In this document: positions 6,604 through 14,626 of the stretch, in pieces | How positions within the stretch are numbered: the stretch's first letter is position 1 | How the letters are laid out: every line of letters begins with the position of its first letter | IMG/VR virus record: IMGVR_UViG_3300044998_001203 | Coordinates: 1 to 37,757 of that record | Length of the DNA: 37,757 nucleotides | Direction: 5' to 3' (one strand) | DNA from: a virus | The notes under the pieces: generated by a model | The model's database searches: none | Told to the model about the DNA's origin: nothing | What the model saw: only the letters and a program-made list of their open reading frames with translations | Position numbers and translations under genes: made by a program

Positions 6604-6936
6604 TTAATCGGGTTGGCGGGTTGCGTCCACATCGATGGTGGGTTGGTCGGTGTCTAGGCTTACCCGCAGGCGGCGGATGCGAAATCGTTCGGCGGCTAGT
6701 TGTTCGCGCGCACTGGCTTCTATTTGTGCGGCCTCTACACTGGATTGGCGGTAGCGGAGCATGCCCACACCGGTAAGCGGTGCGTGACGCAGGTCGCCGG
6801 GACTGGCCAGCAGCAGCAGGGCCAACTGGTGGGGTTCCGCCGCCGCGTTGGTCACGGTGCGCAGGTCGCCCCCGGGTGTAGCATCTGCCAGGTCTAGCAC
6901 TTGCAGCGCAGGGTCATATATCATCAGCAGGTCCAT
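6604..6936 (-). CDS. gp25/gpW-like baseplate wedge protein, 110 aa
   Basis: Small protein of the size and position of the gp25-like wedge subunit (P2 gpW, Mu gp46). The segment around LLASPGDLRHAPLTGVGML (residues 42-60) has the conserved pattern seen in this family, where a helix is followed by a Gly-rich turn. A helical, Arg-rich part and a short acidic beta segment follow. Its ATG overlaps the spike gene stop by 1 nt, and an 18-nt gap separates it from the gpJ-like gene. Confidence 0.75.
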   Translation of the reverse strand: MDLLMIYDPALQVLDLADATPGGDLRTVTNAAAEPHQLALLLLASPGDLRHAPLTGVGMLRYRQSSVEAAQIEASAREQLAAERFRIRRLRVSLDTDQPTIDVDATRQPD

Positions 6937-7514
6937 CAGTGCTTGACTTTAGGGTTGGCTAGGGCTTGCGCGTTGGTGGGGTTGAGCGCGGGTAGGGTGG
7001 CTACCGGGTTGGTGGCGGGCAGGGCAACGGCTCCATCGGTTGGGTGTACATGTGCGGCCATGGCGCTCTGTAGCAGGTTAACGCGGTCCACCACTTGGTT
7101 AAACTCAGTAACGAGGTCATCCACTTTGACCAACCCCCCAAATTGCCCTTGGTTAAGCGTGAGCGTACCATCAGCTTGTACCACAGCTTGGAACACCACT
7201 TGTTTGTTGCTGTCTTGCAGCACAATTTCAGCATCCGTCCACTCGCCTATCCGCAGCACGGTGGCATCGGTGGTGCTGGATTCTATCCACCCGCAGATAA
7301 TCAGGCTGTCCACTTTGGGCCAAAGCACCAGGTGTGAGGGTTGTGCGGGCGTGATGGGCAATAGGCGCACGGCTTGCACGGGTGCGGCATCGTCATCGGT
7401 GGGTTGCACATCCACGGTGTGCCTGCTGCGGTTGACCTGTGTCACGCGAGCGAGAAACGTGGCTTCGCGTCCGGGCGGACTGATTTTTCGAATTGCGTTG
7501 TGTATGGGGCTCAT
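6936..7514 (-). CDS. Baseplate spike protein, gpV/gp45-like, 192 aa
   Basis: The N-terminal part (about residues 15-95) looks like the OB-fold of membrane-piercing tail spikes: FLARVTQVNRSRHTVDVQPT and later strands. A beta-prism-like region (about 95-125) and a short coiled-coil helix follow. The C-terminus has an HVH motif at about residues 155-157 (AAHVHPTDG); His-x-His motifs coordinate a metal ion at the tip of some spikes. It lies between the hub gene and the gp25-like gene, and overlaps the hub gene by 4 nt. Confidence 0.8.
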   Translation of the reverse strand: MSPIHNAIRKISPPGREATFLARVTQVNRSRHTVDVQPTDDDAAPVQAVRLLPITPAQPSHLVLWPKVDSLIICGWIESSTTDATVLRIGEWTDAEIVLQDSNKQVVFQAVVQADGTLTLNQGQFGGLVKVDDLVTEFNQVVDRVNLLQSAMAAHVHPTDGAVALPATNPVATLPALNPTNAQALANPKVKH

Positions 7515-8464
7515 CGCGCGGTTTTGCCGAGGTTGAATTGTTGGCGGTAGCCTTGTGGGCCAAAGGTTCGCCCAACGCCGTCCACATAGACGCGCCCATT
7601 AAGGTCGGGCCAGCGGAAGGAACGGATATCGAGTACATCGCCCGGATACGCAAGGGGCTCACCAAAGCAGGTTACGCTCCCTTGCAATCCGCCGAGGTTG
7701 AGATTGTCATACTCGTTTTGGGCCAGCGTCTGCCAGTCCGGCTGGTTGTAGTAGTGTCGGATGTATTCGGCTCCTTCATCTGACCCCAAAATGCGGGTTT
7801 GGGTTTGGCCCGTGGGCAGTTGGTGGATGGCCTTTAGCTTAACTGGGCGGCTTTCGGTGCTGACAAAGCGCAAATCGTGGCTTACCACATTGCAGTTGGG
7901 TCCATCCAGGTGTAGTTGCACGCGCTGCTGGTCGGGGCGGCTGTAGGGGCGGTTAGTGAGCTCGGTGGTGCCGTTGCGCAGCAGGCGATAGCCTAGCGGG
8001 AGTCCGGTGGTTTTGCCCAGTTCGGCCAGCGCCAGCGCGGGGGTCAGCCTATCTATCCTCACGGCCCCCAGCACTGCATCCTGTAGGTTGAGCACTGTGC
8101 CGGGCACCAGCTGGGCCACCACTGCGGATAACTTGGTTTGGGCCAATGCCATCGACCGGGTGCCGCGCTTAAGGGCCCACATTTCATCCTCACACTCCAC
8201 CTCTACGGGGCTGGTAGGGCTTACGCGGGCAATGTAGCCCACAAACACCGGGTGCAGGCGGTTGTCATAGCCCAGTTGCACGGTGATGCGTTTGCCCGGT
8301 TTTAGCAGTTGCCGCAGGTCGTTGTCGGATAGGCCTTCAGGGCGGGTGAGCTCCAGTTTACAGGTGTCGGTCAGTTGCTTGTGGCTGCTCTGGCAGTGCA
8401 CGGCCACATAGGTTTGCAGAGGTTGCAGACCTTCGATGGCGATATGTGCGGACAGGCTTACCAC
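7511..8464 (-). CDS. Baseplate hub protein, gpD/gp44-like, 317 aa
   Basis: Matches late-control protein D / Mu gp44 / T4 gp27 hub proteins: a beta-rich first domain (about residues 5-90) containing RITVQLGYDNRLHPVFVGYI, a central alpha/beta part, and a C-terminal beta domain ending with FGEPLAYPGDVLDI...GRVYVDGVGRTFGPQGYRQQF, where the GR-Y.VD-V pattern is typical of this family. It sits directly upstream of the spike gene, as expected for its physical partner in the baseplate. Confidence 0.85.
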   Translation of the reverse strand: MVSLSAHIAIEGLQPLQTYVAVHCQSSHKQLTDTCKLELTRPEGLSDNDLRQLLKPGKRITVQLGYDNRLHPVFVGYIARVSPTSPVEVECEDEMWALKRGTRSMALAQTKLSAVVAQLVPGTVLNLQDAVLGAVRIDRLTPALALAELGKTTGLPLGYRLLRNGTTELTNRPYSRPDQQRVQLHLDGPNCNVVSHDLRFVSTESRPVKLKAIHQLPTGQTQTRILGSDEGAEYIRHYYNQPDWQTLAQNEYDNLNLGGLQGSVTCFGEPLAYPGDVLDIRSFRWPDLNGRVYVDGVGRTFGPQGYRQQFNLGKTAR

Positions 8465-8472
8465 GGTGCGGG

Positions 8473-9726
8473 TTAAATGGCTACGCCGAACTCGAAGAAG
8501 AAGTGCACTTCGCCCGGCCCGGTAAGCGTGAGCGTACCCGTGCCGGTGTTTACCAGTCGGATAGGCTCTGCTGTGCCGCGGCGGGGATTGAATCCGCTCT
8601 TGTTCTCGGGGTTTAGCAAGTCGAAAAATCCGATAGCGTTATATATCTGACTGAGTTCCCCGCCCATGTTCTGGATGCCGCCGGTGCCGTGGTGCACGCG
8701 CAGGTTGGCTAGGTTGCCGCCGCCGCTGGTGCCGCCGGTGAAAGGTGTGATGACTAGGCCATACGCGCGGGTGAGGAACGTGCCTGCGGGCAGCGGTTCG
8801 GGGCTGATGGTCAGCCCACTACCGGTAATGTTAACGGTTTGGTCGGTGTTTAGGATGTATTTGAATCCCACGTTGCCCATGTTGCGCAGGCGGATACGAT
8901 TGCCGTTTATCTCGCCGTTGATAGTCATCACGCCAGAAGTGGACTGGTCGCCGTCGTGCGTGACGGGCCCGTTAACGGCTAGGGCTGCGTTGACAATCGT
9001 TTCGTCATTGAGTTGTGTGATTCCGCCAATAACCGTGTTCCCGGTGACCAGCAGTCCGCCGTCGGTGATGTTGACTTGGCCCTGGATATCGGCTCCGTCC
9101 TGCAGTTCGGTGGCCCCTTGCACTTGCAGGGCTTGTTGCATCACCACGGTGTCCTCAAAGGTTGCCTCACCTACCTGGGTCAGCGTGCCGCTGTTCTGGA
9201 TGCTGCCTAGTACGATAAGCTGTTTGTGGCGGCCGATGGCCTTGTTGTAGCCTGCAATGGCTATCCATCGCCCTCCCCCCGCGCTTTGCACCACATAGGG
9301 GCTGTCCACTCCCCCGGGGTCGTTGTCGTATAGGTAGATGGTCAGGCGGTCGGCCTCGCCCGAACGGGCTTCGCGGCAGTATAGCAGCAGTCCTGCCTCG
9401 TTGCCCAAGCTGTTGAGCTCTGTGGGGTTGTTGAGGTCGGCCACCAGCTGCACGCCCAGCCCGGCACTGTTTATCAGCGTCCAGTAGTTGCCGTCGGTAA
9501 TGGGTGTGGCGGCGGGTACATTATCCAGCGCCAGATACAATTGATCGTTGTATACGCAGCATTCGCCCACGCGATAGGTGGCGGCGGGGTTGTGGGTGCG
9601 CAGGCCGATATTCCAATCGTCCGCATAGTTGGGCACGGCGCGCGAGAAGCGCTGAAATTCTTCTTCGGTTGGAAAATCGCCCTCTTCGAATGCTTGCTCA
9701 ATTTCCGCACGCGTGGCTGTGCTCAT
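8473..9726 (-). CDS. Tail fibre with beta-helix repeats, 417 aa
   Basis: The N-terminal part has a short anchor (FPTEEEFQRFSRAVPNYADD) and a carbohydrate-binding-like motif (YRVGECCVYNDQLYLALD...YWT, residues 51-85). The middle (about 165-300) is a run of short V/I-x-G repeats (GATELQDGADIQGQVNITDG, and so on) consistent with a triple beta-helix shaft. The end is a beta-rich, Gly-rich domain suited to receptor binding. The anchor resembles that of the next fibre gene. Role in host recognition is inferred. Confidence 0.8.
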   Translation of the reverse strand: MSTATRAEIEQAFEEGDFPTEEEFQRFSRAVPNYADDWNIGLRTHNPAATYRVGECCVYNDQLYLALDNVPAATPITDGNYWTLINSAGLGVQLVADLNNPTELNSLGNEAGLLLYCREARSGEADRLTIYLYDNDPGGVDSPYVVQSAGGGRWIAIAGYNKAIGRHKQLIVLGSIQNSGTLTQVGEATFEDTVVMQQALQVQGATELQDGADIQGQVNITDGGLLVTGNTVIGGITQLNDETIVNAALAVNGPVTHDGDQSTSGVMTINGEINGNRIRLRNMGNVGFKYILNTDQTVNITGSGLTISPEPLPAGTFLTRAYGLVITPFTGGTSGGGNLANLRVHHGTGGIQNMGGELSQIYNAIGFFDLLNPENKSGFNPRRGTAEPIRLVNTGTGTLTLTGPGEVHFFFEFGVAI

Positions 9727-9740
9727 CGGTGGTCAGGTGG

Positions 9741-10880
9741 TTATAGTTGATAGTAGAGCAGGGTTACCTCCACCGCGCCTGCGGTCAGGTCGTCCACGTT
9801 GCATCCGGTGGTGGTCAGTTGCACGTTGAGCGGTGTGGGTGCGGATAGGCTGGGCCCATCTTCGTCCCAGCTGAGTGCCTGTTGGGCGTTGGCGGTGGCG
9901 TTTACGGTGGTCAGGTCCACCTCCAGGCTGGTGTAATCGGTGCCTAAGGTGGCGGCGGATAGGCCCAACCCGGCAAATGGAAAGGTGGGTCGCAGGCGGA
10001 TGGCATAAGGGATTGAGTTCGCGGGGATGTCCAGTGCGGCGGCGCTGGCGGTGGTGCCTGCCCCGCTAAAGTCGCTGTAGGTGACAGTGGTCTGGACGCT
10101 GCGCATGCGCGCGGCGTTTGACAGGACTTCGACCACCGTGCCCAGCAGCCCCGCCCGGTTGAGCGGTGTACAGTTGTCTCCGGTTATCACGGTTGCGGTG
10201 GTGCCCACGGCGCTGCTATAGGCTTGGGCGGTGTCACTGACGTTGGTGAATTGCAGGATGATGGCTTCCGCTCCCGCGGTAATGTCGATTACGGGCCCGG
10301 CATCGGAGTTGATGAATACGTTATAGAGGTCGAGTTCGGCCACGGTGTCGGCTCCGGATATCCGTAGCCAGGGTTGGCCGATGGTGCCCACGACGCAATC
10401 TTTGAACAACGCGTAGGCATCTGCCCCGGTCAGGGTGAGCGCGGCACCGCTTGTGCGGGCGTTGAAGGTGGTGATGTTGCGTAGGGTTAAGCCCGAGCCT
10501 GTGAATCCGCCTCCATTAACGATGGAGAGTAAGGTTTTCCGACCCTTACTGCGCCGTCCGGCCACGATGAGTCCATCGCCGCAGTCTATTTGTACGTTCA
10601 GTTCGGGGATTGCACCGCCGGTGAGGGCGCTATCGTCCACCAGCAGGATACGTTCGCCGCGCACGGCCTCTATATCGGCCTTCAGGGTTTCGCGATTGGT
10701 GTACACGTTGTGGCTGGCTGTGCCGCCGGGCCTCCAGATAAATAAGTTGCGAAACTGGTAGAGCAGCTTATCGTCCAGCAGGTGCAACACGCTGTCCAGC
10801 AGGTCGCGCCACTCGGTTTCCGGGGGTCGCCGTCCGCGGCGCAGGTTGGTTTTGTTCGTGGCTCGAGTTACTTGTGCCAT
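9741..10880 (-). CDS. Second tail fibre or tailspike, beta-helix, 379 aa
   Basis: The N-terminal anchor (PPETEWRDLLDSVLHLLDDKL) resembles that of the 417-aa fibre. Residues about 75-235 form repeated short strands (GDGLIVAGRRSKG, GSGLTLRNITTFN, SGAALTLTGADAYALF) like a single-chain right-handed beta-helix, the fold of pectate lyases and tailspikes. I see no clear catalytic pair, so enzymatic activity is unproven. The C-terminal 120 residues are a beta sandwich-like domain. Located between the LysM-like gene and the first fibre. Confidence 0.78.
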   Translation of the reverse strand: MAQVTRATNKTNLRRGRRPPETEWRDLLDSVLHLLDDKLLYQFRNLFIWRPGGTASHNVYTNRETLKADIEAVRGERILLVDDSALTGGAIPELNVQIDCGDGLIVAGRRSKGRKTLLSIVNGGGFTGSGLTLRNITTFNARTSGAALTLTGADAYALFKDCVVGTIGQPWLRISGADTVAELDLYNVFINSDAGPVIDITAGAEAIILQFTNVSDTAQAYSSAVGTTATVITGDNCTPLNRAGLLGTVVEVLSNAARMRSVQTTVTYSDFSGAGTTASAAALDIPANSIPYAIRLRPTFPFAGLGLSAATLGTDYTSLEVDLTTVNATANAQQALSWDEDGPSLSAPTPLNVQLTTTGCNVDDLTAGAVEVTLLYYQL

Positions 10881-10889
10881 GGTTATAGC

Positions 10890-11285
10890 TTAGGCAATGG
10901 TGAATTCAATCTCGATTGCATCGTACCCGATACCGATACCGGATTCGGGGTCGTAGCCGGATACGACAAAGTCGCCGTCCACACCGGGGGTGTCGGCATT
11001 GCGGATGCGCATATAGTTGATGCCGCGGCCGCGGAAGGTTCCATTAGCCGGGCGGTGGCCGCGTTCGCGGTTGAACTGTGCCACGGTGGTGGCGCGGTCC
11101 ATGCCGGGTTCCAGCTGGGGCGCTCCGCCGGGGCGGATATGCAGCACGGTGCCGGCGGGCAGCTTGCCTTGTAGGTTGAGGGTAGGGTTGTCGCGCAGCA
11201 GCAGCAACAGCCCACGTGCATCGCCATAGTATTGCAGGGCGATATCCACCAGGTTCTGCCCCGTCTGGGTGTAGATAGAGCTCAT
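10890..11285 (-). CDS. LysM-domain tail/baseplate protein, 131 aa
   Basis: Residues about 5-51 have the LysM pattern (TGQNLVDIALQYYGD...LLLLLRDNP...AGTVLHI), as in tail proteins such as P2 gpX or Mu gp43-region proteins where LysM-like domains join tube and baseplate. The C-terminal 80 residues are beta-rich with several Gly and Asp. The ATG at 11285 overlaps the stop of the DUF6046-like gene by 4 nt. Confidence 0.8.
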   Translation of the reverse strand: MSSIYTQTGQNLVDIALQYYGDARGLLLLLRDNPTLNLQGKLPAGTVLHIRPGGAPQLEPGMDRATTVAQFNRERGHRPANGTFRGRGINYMRIRNADTPGVDGDFVVSGYDPESGIGIGYDAIEIEFTIA

Positions 11286-11896
11286 TGGGGCTTAATGGTT
11301 AGCGTGATGGGGATGTGCTGCTCCCACCTAAAGAGCACGGGATAGACGGTATCCTCGCGGCTGGGGCTGATGGGGTCTTGGCCTTGGATGATAATCCAGC
11401 GGATTCCGCGCTCGTTGAGCACGGGGCAAACCACTTCCAACGGCACGGGCAGGCTGCTAATGCGCTCCCAGAGTTGCACCTCTTGTTCGGGATACTGGTC
11501 CAGCCTGTCGGATTGCAGCACTCCGCGGATGGTGCCTTGCCAGGGGCCGTTGCTGATAAACTCGTGGAAGACGGGCGCAACCGTCTGTATATCGGTGGTG
11601 CGATTGAGCGGGGTGGCCACAATGTTTTTGGCCCGGCTCAGGGTGAGCACGGGCGATAGCAGTTGCAGACGGCCGATGGTTTCCTCCACCACGCGGGGGC
11701 TGTCGCCACCGGTGGGGCTCCGGTAGAGTGTGACGGTTTGTTTTGGAAACTCCAGCCAGTCTAGCACGGTGGTGCCGGCGGGCGTGGTTTTGCCCAGATA
11801 GGTGATATCGGGCGGCGGTGGCAGCGCCCCGTATGGCTCCGCAGGGGTTGGGGGCTGCAGTTTTGGCAGCGGCGTGTACGGGGAGGAACTTACCAT
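11282..11896 (-). CDS. DUF6046-like tail protein, 204 aa
   Basis: Fits a tail protein family (DUF6046) found between tape measure and LysM genes in Bacteroidota phages. A proline-rich N-terminus is followed by a beta-rich domain with GTIRGVLQSDRLDQYPEQEV and a segment where a short linker precedes LNERGIRWIIIQG. I chose the ATG at 11896. An upstream ATG at 11941 is in frame, but it lies within a repeated regulatory motif (11937-11957). This gene restarts the tail operon after the cargo island. Confidence 0.72.
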   Translation of the reverse strand: MVSSSPYTPLPKLQPPTPAEPYGALPPPPDITYLGKTTPAGTTVLDWLEFPKQTVTLYRSPTGGDSPRVVEETIGRLQLLSPVLTLSRAKNIVATPLNRTTDIQTVAPVFHEFISNGPWQGTIRGVLQSDRLDQYPEQEVQLWERISSLPVPLEVVCPVLNERGIRWIIIQGQDPISPSREDTVYPVLFRWEQHIPITLTIKPQ

Positions 11897-11936
11897 AATG
11901 CCCGCAAGGTGGATGTTGCAGCGTTTAGACTGCGCG

Positions 11937-11957
11937 AGCATAGCCGGTTAACGGCAG
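11937..11957 (-). promoter_or_regulatory. 21-bp late motif, copy 3
   Basis: Identical over 21 bp to 30070-30090 and 18/21 to 26192-26212. On the - strand it reads CTGCCGTTAACCGGCTATGC plus T, with a GCCG-N5-CGGC inverted repeat. It ends 40 bp before the ATG at 11896. Probably a late promoter or activator site that restarts tail-gene expression downstream of the cargo island. Confidence 0.6.
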
Positions 11958-11963
11958 CACGGG

Positions 11964-12302
11964 CTAGTTGTCCTGCGCGGGGTGGGTGGGCAGTGCGCCT
12001 TGGGCGGGGCGAAACTCAATATAGGCGCGCAAACCCATACAGGCCAGCACCCGGTGGTGGGTGTCTAGGGTGGTGTTTAGTACTTTGCCCCGCTCCAGTT
12101 GCGAGATAAACGAGCGTGTAAGTCCGGTTTGGGCGGCCATGTCGGTGGCGGATAGGCGGTTCCAGGCCCGGAAATAGCGCAGCAAGACACCCAGCACATT
12201 ACACTGGGCGTGTACCGGGTTGTTGGCAGTATCCACGGCTTGGCGGATGGCTTCTGCCAGTTGGGTGGTTTGTTCCGGGCCACAGTTGGTGAGGTTGGTC
12301 AT
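11964..12302 (-). CDS. XRE-family regulator of the cargo island, 112 aa
   Basis: Residues about 37-95 form an HTH_3-type domain (LLRYFRAWNRLSATDMAAQ, then SFISQLERGK). Its first eight residues, MTNLTNCG, are the same as those of the 38-aa peptide at 12744-12860, and the DNA around both starts is identical over 26 bp. It overlaps the upstream 109-aa gene by 4 nt, so both come from the promoter at 12659-12690. It may regulate one or both island promoters. Confidence 0.82.
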   Translation of the reverse strand: MTNLTNCGPEQTTQLAEAIRQAVDTANNPVHAQCNVLGVLLRYFRAWNRLSATDMAAQTGLTRSFISQLERGKVLNTTLDTHHRVLACMGLRAYIEFRPAQGALPTHPAQDN

Positions 12303-12308
12303 GGGTTT
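12283..12308. repeat. 26-bp direct repeat, copy 1
   Basis: Identical to 12842-12867. It covers the first codons (MTNLTNCG on the - strand) and upstream bases of the XRE gene at 11964-12302. Confidence 0.9.
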
Positions 12309-12628
12309 GTTAGTTCTTTTAGGGTCTTAAAATCTACTTTAGAGAATACCCCATCGGCCTCCAGCTGGTCAATGTCATGAGGTTGCTGGTCAAGCCACAC
12401 GGCCGGTAATAACGCGTTAGACACGTCATTGTAAGGGTCATCGTTGAGATGAAAGTAAGCATCAGCCAAGATGGCAATTTCGGCGGCTGGCACCTCATGC
12501 CAACTGCTTGGCTTGGTATCGATGAGTTTGGCGATAGCATCGATGTGATGCGGTTTTAGGTTATTAGTGTTACTCATGGGTTGGGGTTGGGCTTGGGCAT
12601 CTGTAGCGTTTGGGAGGATGAATTTCAT
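12299..12628 (-). CDS. Hypothetical cargo protein, 109 aa
   Basis: An acidic, mostly helical protein with no motif I recognise. A second ATG (residue 18) is possible. It is preceded by a full Bacteroidota promoter with a leader of about 25-30 nt, and overlaps the XRE gene by 4 nt. The pair resembles a small regulatory or toxin-antitoxin-like unit only in arrangement; the sequence does not show a toxin family. Confidence 0.7.
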   Translation of the reverse strand: MKFILPNATDAQAQPQPMSNTNNLKPHHIDAIAKLIDTKPSSWHEVPAAEIAILADAYFHLNDDPYNDVSNALLPAVWLDQQPHDIDQLEADGVFSKVDFKTLKELTNP

Positions 12629-12655
12629 GGCGGTGTGTGTTTATTGCGAGTTATG

Positions 12656-12743
12656 CACCAAATATACATCATCGAATCCGTCTTTGTCAAGTACTTTACA
12701 ACTAATTTATAATATAATATACAAGATAAGTAGTTGTACTTAC
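12656..12743 (-). promoter_or_regulatory. Cargo promoter P12 with AT-rich upstream region
   Basis: On the - strand: TTG at 12690-12688, 21 nt, TATATTTG at 12666-12659. The preceding 50 bp are AT-rich and closely match the region upstream of P16 (16652-16702), including a shared TTGTATATTATATT. It drives the 109-aa gene and the XRE gene. Confidence 0.75.
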
Positions 12744-12860
12744 GTTACTCGAAATAGTTAGCAACCGTTTGACGGATGAATGCGTCGGCCTGCTCTACTG
12801 TCCAGTCGCTGGGGATGTGGTGGTTGTTCACGTTCAGGCCGCAGTTGGTGAGGTTGGTCA
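12744..12860 (-). CDS. 38-residue peptide sharing its N-terminus with the XRE regulator
   Basis: A short frame from ATG at 12860 to TAA at 12746 encodes 38 residues, beginning MTNLTNCGLNVNNHHIPSDW and ending in a short helix. The first eight residues and the surrounding DNA repeat the start of the XRE gene at 12302. It is the last frame of the helicase-IbrA-IbrB operon, 30 nt after the IbrB-like stop. It could be a real peptide, a remnant of a second XRE gene, or a recombination scar. Confidence 0.5.
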
Positions 12861-12867
12861 TGGGTTT
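12842..12867. repeat. 26-bp direct repeat, copy 2
   Basis: Identical to 12283-12308. It includes the start of the 38-residue peptide. Recombination between the two copies would remove the P12 promoter and the 109-aa gene. Confidence 0.9.
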
Positions 12868-12890
12868 CTATCGAGTGGGTAGAAAGTTGG

Positions 12891-13388
12891 TTACCTATCG
12901 GCTTGCGTGAATTCAGTATCCTTAAACAGGGCTTTTAGGCCACTAATCTGCTTTAATCGGAGGAGTTCTTCGGCATCCATGCCAATATGTCGAAGAATCC
13001 ACTGGTCTGACATTCCAGCCGCGACTAAGTCGGCAACGATGTTGACCATCAATTCGATGGAATGTGATCCGCGGGCCCGGTTATGGCGAATAGTGCTGGC
13101 CATACGGTTGCTCAAATCTTTATCTATTACCACTACTGGTAATAATCCGCGTTCGCGTTCGCGGATTCTTTCGCTGGTTAACATTACCGTGTATCTGTGG
13201 TAACCATCTACAATCTCATATTTGTTTGTGTCTGGCACGCGGTAGCAGACCACAGGCTGGGTGTAACCATCCTCCCATATCGACAGCTCTAGTAGTCGCA
13301 TCTCGGGGGGGGCCACGCTGTTGGGATTGTAGGCATTGGCCTGTATTTGGTCAATAGGAATTGCCTGAACTTGGTAAACGGGGCTCAT
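12891..13388 (-). CDS. ibrB: IbrB-like ParB-domain protein, 165 aa
   Basis: Residues about 9-75 match the ParB/Srx-type nuclease-like domain: IDQIQANAYNPNSV, a loop, then DGYTQPVVCYRV and EIVDGYHRYTVM, where the GxHR motif is the family signature. The C-terminal part is helical with a second small domain. It overlaps the IbrA-like gene by 4 nt. The pair of a PAPS-reductase-like protein and a small ParB-like protein is the IbrA/IbrB arrangement, described in E. coli as activators of prophage eib genes. Whether this one regulates, binds or modifies DNA is not shown. Confidence 0.82.
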   Translation of the reverse strand: MSPVYQVQAIPIDQIQANAYNPNSVAPPEMRLLELSIWEDGYTQPVVCYRVPDTNKYEIVDGYHRYTVMLTSERIRERERGLLPVVVIDKDLSNRMASTIRHNRARGSHSIELMVNIVADLVAAGMSDQWILRHIGMDAEELLRLKQISGLKALFKDTEFTQADR

Positions 13389-14626
13389 AAGTTCATGTAT
13401 CGGTTAAGAGTGGATAACTTACGCTCTTGTTCTTCCTTGGTTGCCGCAAAACCCATATACTTACATAGTATGTCGTTTTTAAGTATACAAACACACATTC
13501 TTTTGTAGCTTGGTATTTTATTGAAATAACTAGACTGTATTTCGTCTATGTAATCCAATTTAACTTCACCTTTTTCATTCTTTTTATATTCTATCATGTT
13601 TTTATCTAAATCTTCTATGGCTTCAATAGGTAATTTCCCTCCCTTTGTGCGCCAAAATTTTAGGCTTACAGCTAATTTTTCACGATACCTTTGCGCGGTA
13701 TCCTTTGGCAAGGTATCTAGAAGAAAATCGCAGTATTCCTTCCATGTAAAATGTTTTGGCTTAGTAATATTTCGCCATCCCATTGCTGTTGTGTTACCGT
13801 AAATAGCGGCAAAGTTTACACCATTTACTCTGCTCACCATCTTGCCCCAGGTGTGCGGTTCTAACACACGGTAGAGATGTAGGCTTGCTATGCCTTGTTG
13901 CAGAAATGGGCTTGCTACGCGCATCTCATGTATGCTTAAGCCTGCCTGATGCATCAGGTCGTATAGCCGATTATTTGGCCAATCCTCCTTCGCATAGGCT
14001 CGCCAGATATCTTCGGTTTGCCAATCATATATTGGGTGAGCTACGTCCGTGCCATTTGGCAGATGTTTCCACCACTTGTGCCCATCCACTCGATTGCCTT
14101 GGTCTTGCTCCAATGCCCGCCAGCGATTTAGGCTTTCTTGCATACGCAGCCCAAGCAGCACGATTGTCCTTTTAGCGCCCTTATGTTTATGATGCCAAGG
14201 GGCAAACTCATGCCCAAACTCATAGTCGGTAATATCTGGCCGGTAAAAGTCAAAGTCTTTGGCAGTATAGGCATTTGGCGGCATTTGTCTTACCCATATA
14301 CTTTTGTCGGCATCAGCCCAGGGTCGCCAGTAGGGCGAATTCATGTGGGTGGCGCACCCAGCGTTAAATTCCACGCAGCAGTGGTAAATATCGGTTACGT
14401 CTGTAACGTTAGAATGTGCATCTAGTACATATTCGGTAGTGGCTTGATATTGACACTCATAATCAAGATGCAGAACACTAAATCTGCGGCCTAACTCACG
14501 TGCAATTTTCGCGGTCAGAAAAAGGACAATTCCACTATCTTTTCCCCCGGAAAAACTTACAATAATGTTATCGGCCGCATTAAAAAGTAGTTTAATACGC
14601 TTTTCGGCAGCTTGATATACGTTCAT
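13385..14626 (-). CDS. ibrA: IbrA-like PAPS-reductase-family protein, 413 aa
   Basis: An adenine-nucleotide alpha-hydrolase/PAPS reductase fold with the PP-loop SFSGGKDSG at residues 24-32, where ATP is bound. Downstream are HLDYECQY, an HCC...C cluster, and a long C-terminal half of the DUF3440 type found in IbrA proteins. PP-loop enzymes of this group activate a substrate by adenylation; DndC of DNA phosphorothioation is a relative at the fold level. I set the start at ATG 14626 because it overlaps the helicase stop (ATGA); an ATG at 14641 would add five residues. AT-richer than the tail genes. Confidence 0.85.
   Translation of the reverse strand: MNVYQAAEKRIKLLFNAADNIIVSFSGGKDSGIVLFLTAKIARELGRRFSVLHLDYECQYQATTEYVLDAHSNVTDVTDIYHCCVEFNAGCATHMNSPYWRPWADADKSIWVRQMPPNAYTAKDFDFYRPDITDYEFGHEFAPWHHKHKGAKRTIVLLGLRMQESLNRWRALEQDQGNRVDGHKWWKHLPNGTDVAHPIYDWQTEDIWRAYAKEDWPNNRLYDLMHQAGLSIHEMRVASPFLQQGIASLHLYRVLEPHTWGKMVSRVNGVNFAAIYGNTTAMGWRNITKPKHFTWKEYCDFLLDTLPKDTAQRYREKLAVSLKFWRTKGGKLPIEAIEDLDKNMIEYKKNEKGEVKLDYIDEIQSSYFNKIPSYKRMCVCILKNDILCKYMGFAATKEEQERKLSTLNRYMNL

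Noticed and set aside
12299-12302. Toxin-antitoxin pair (109-aa protein and XRE regulator)
   Set aside because: The arrangement fits, but the 109-aa protein shows no toxin family motif.
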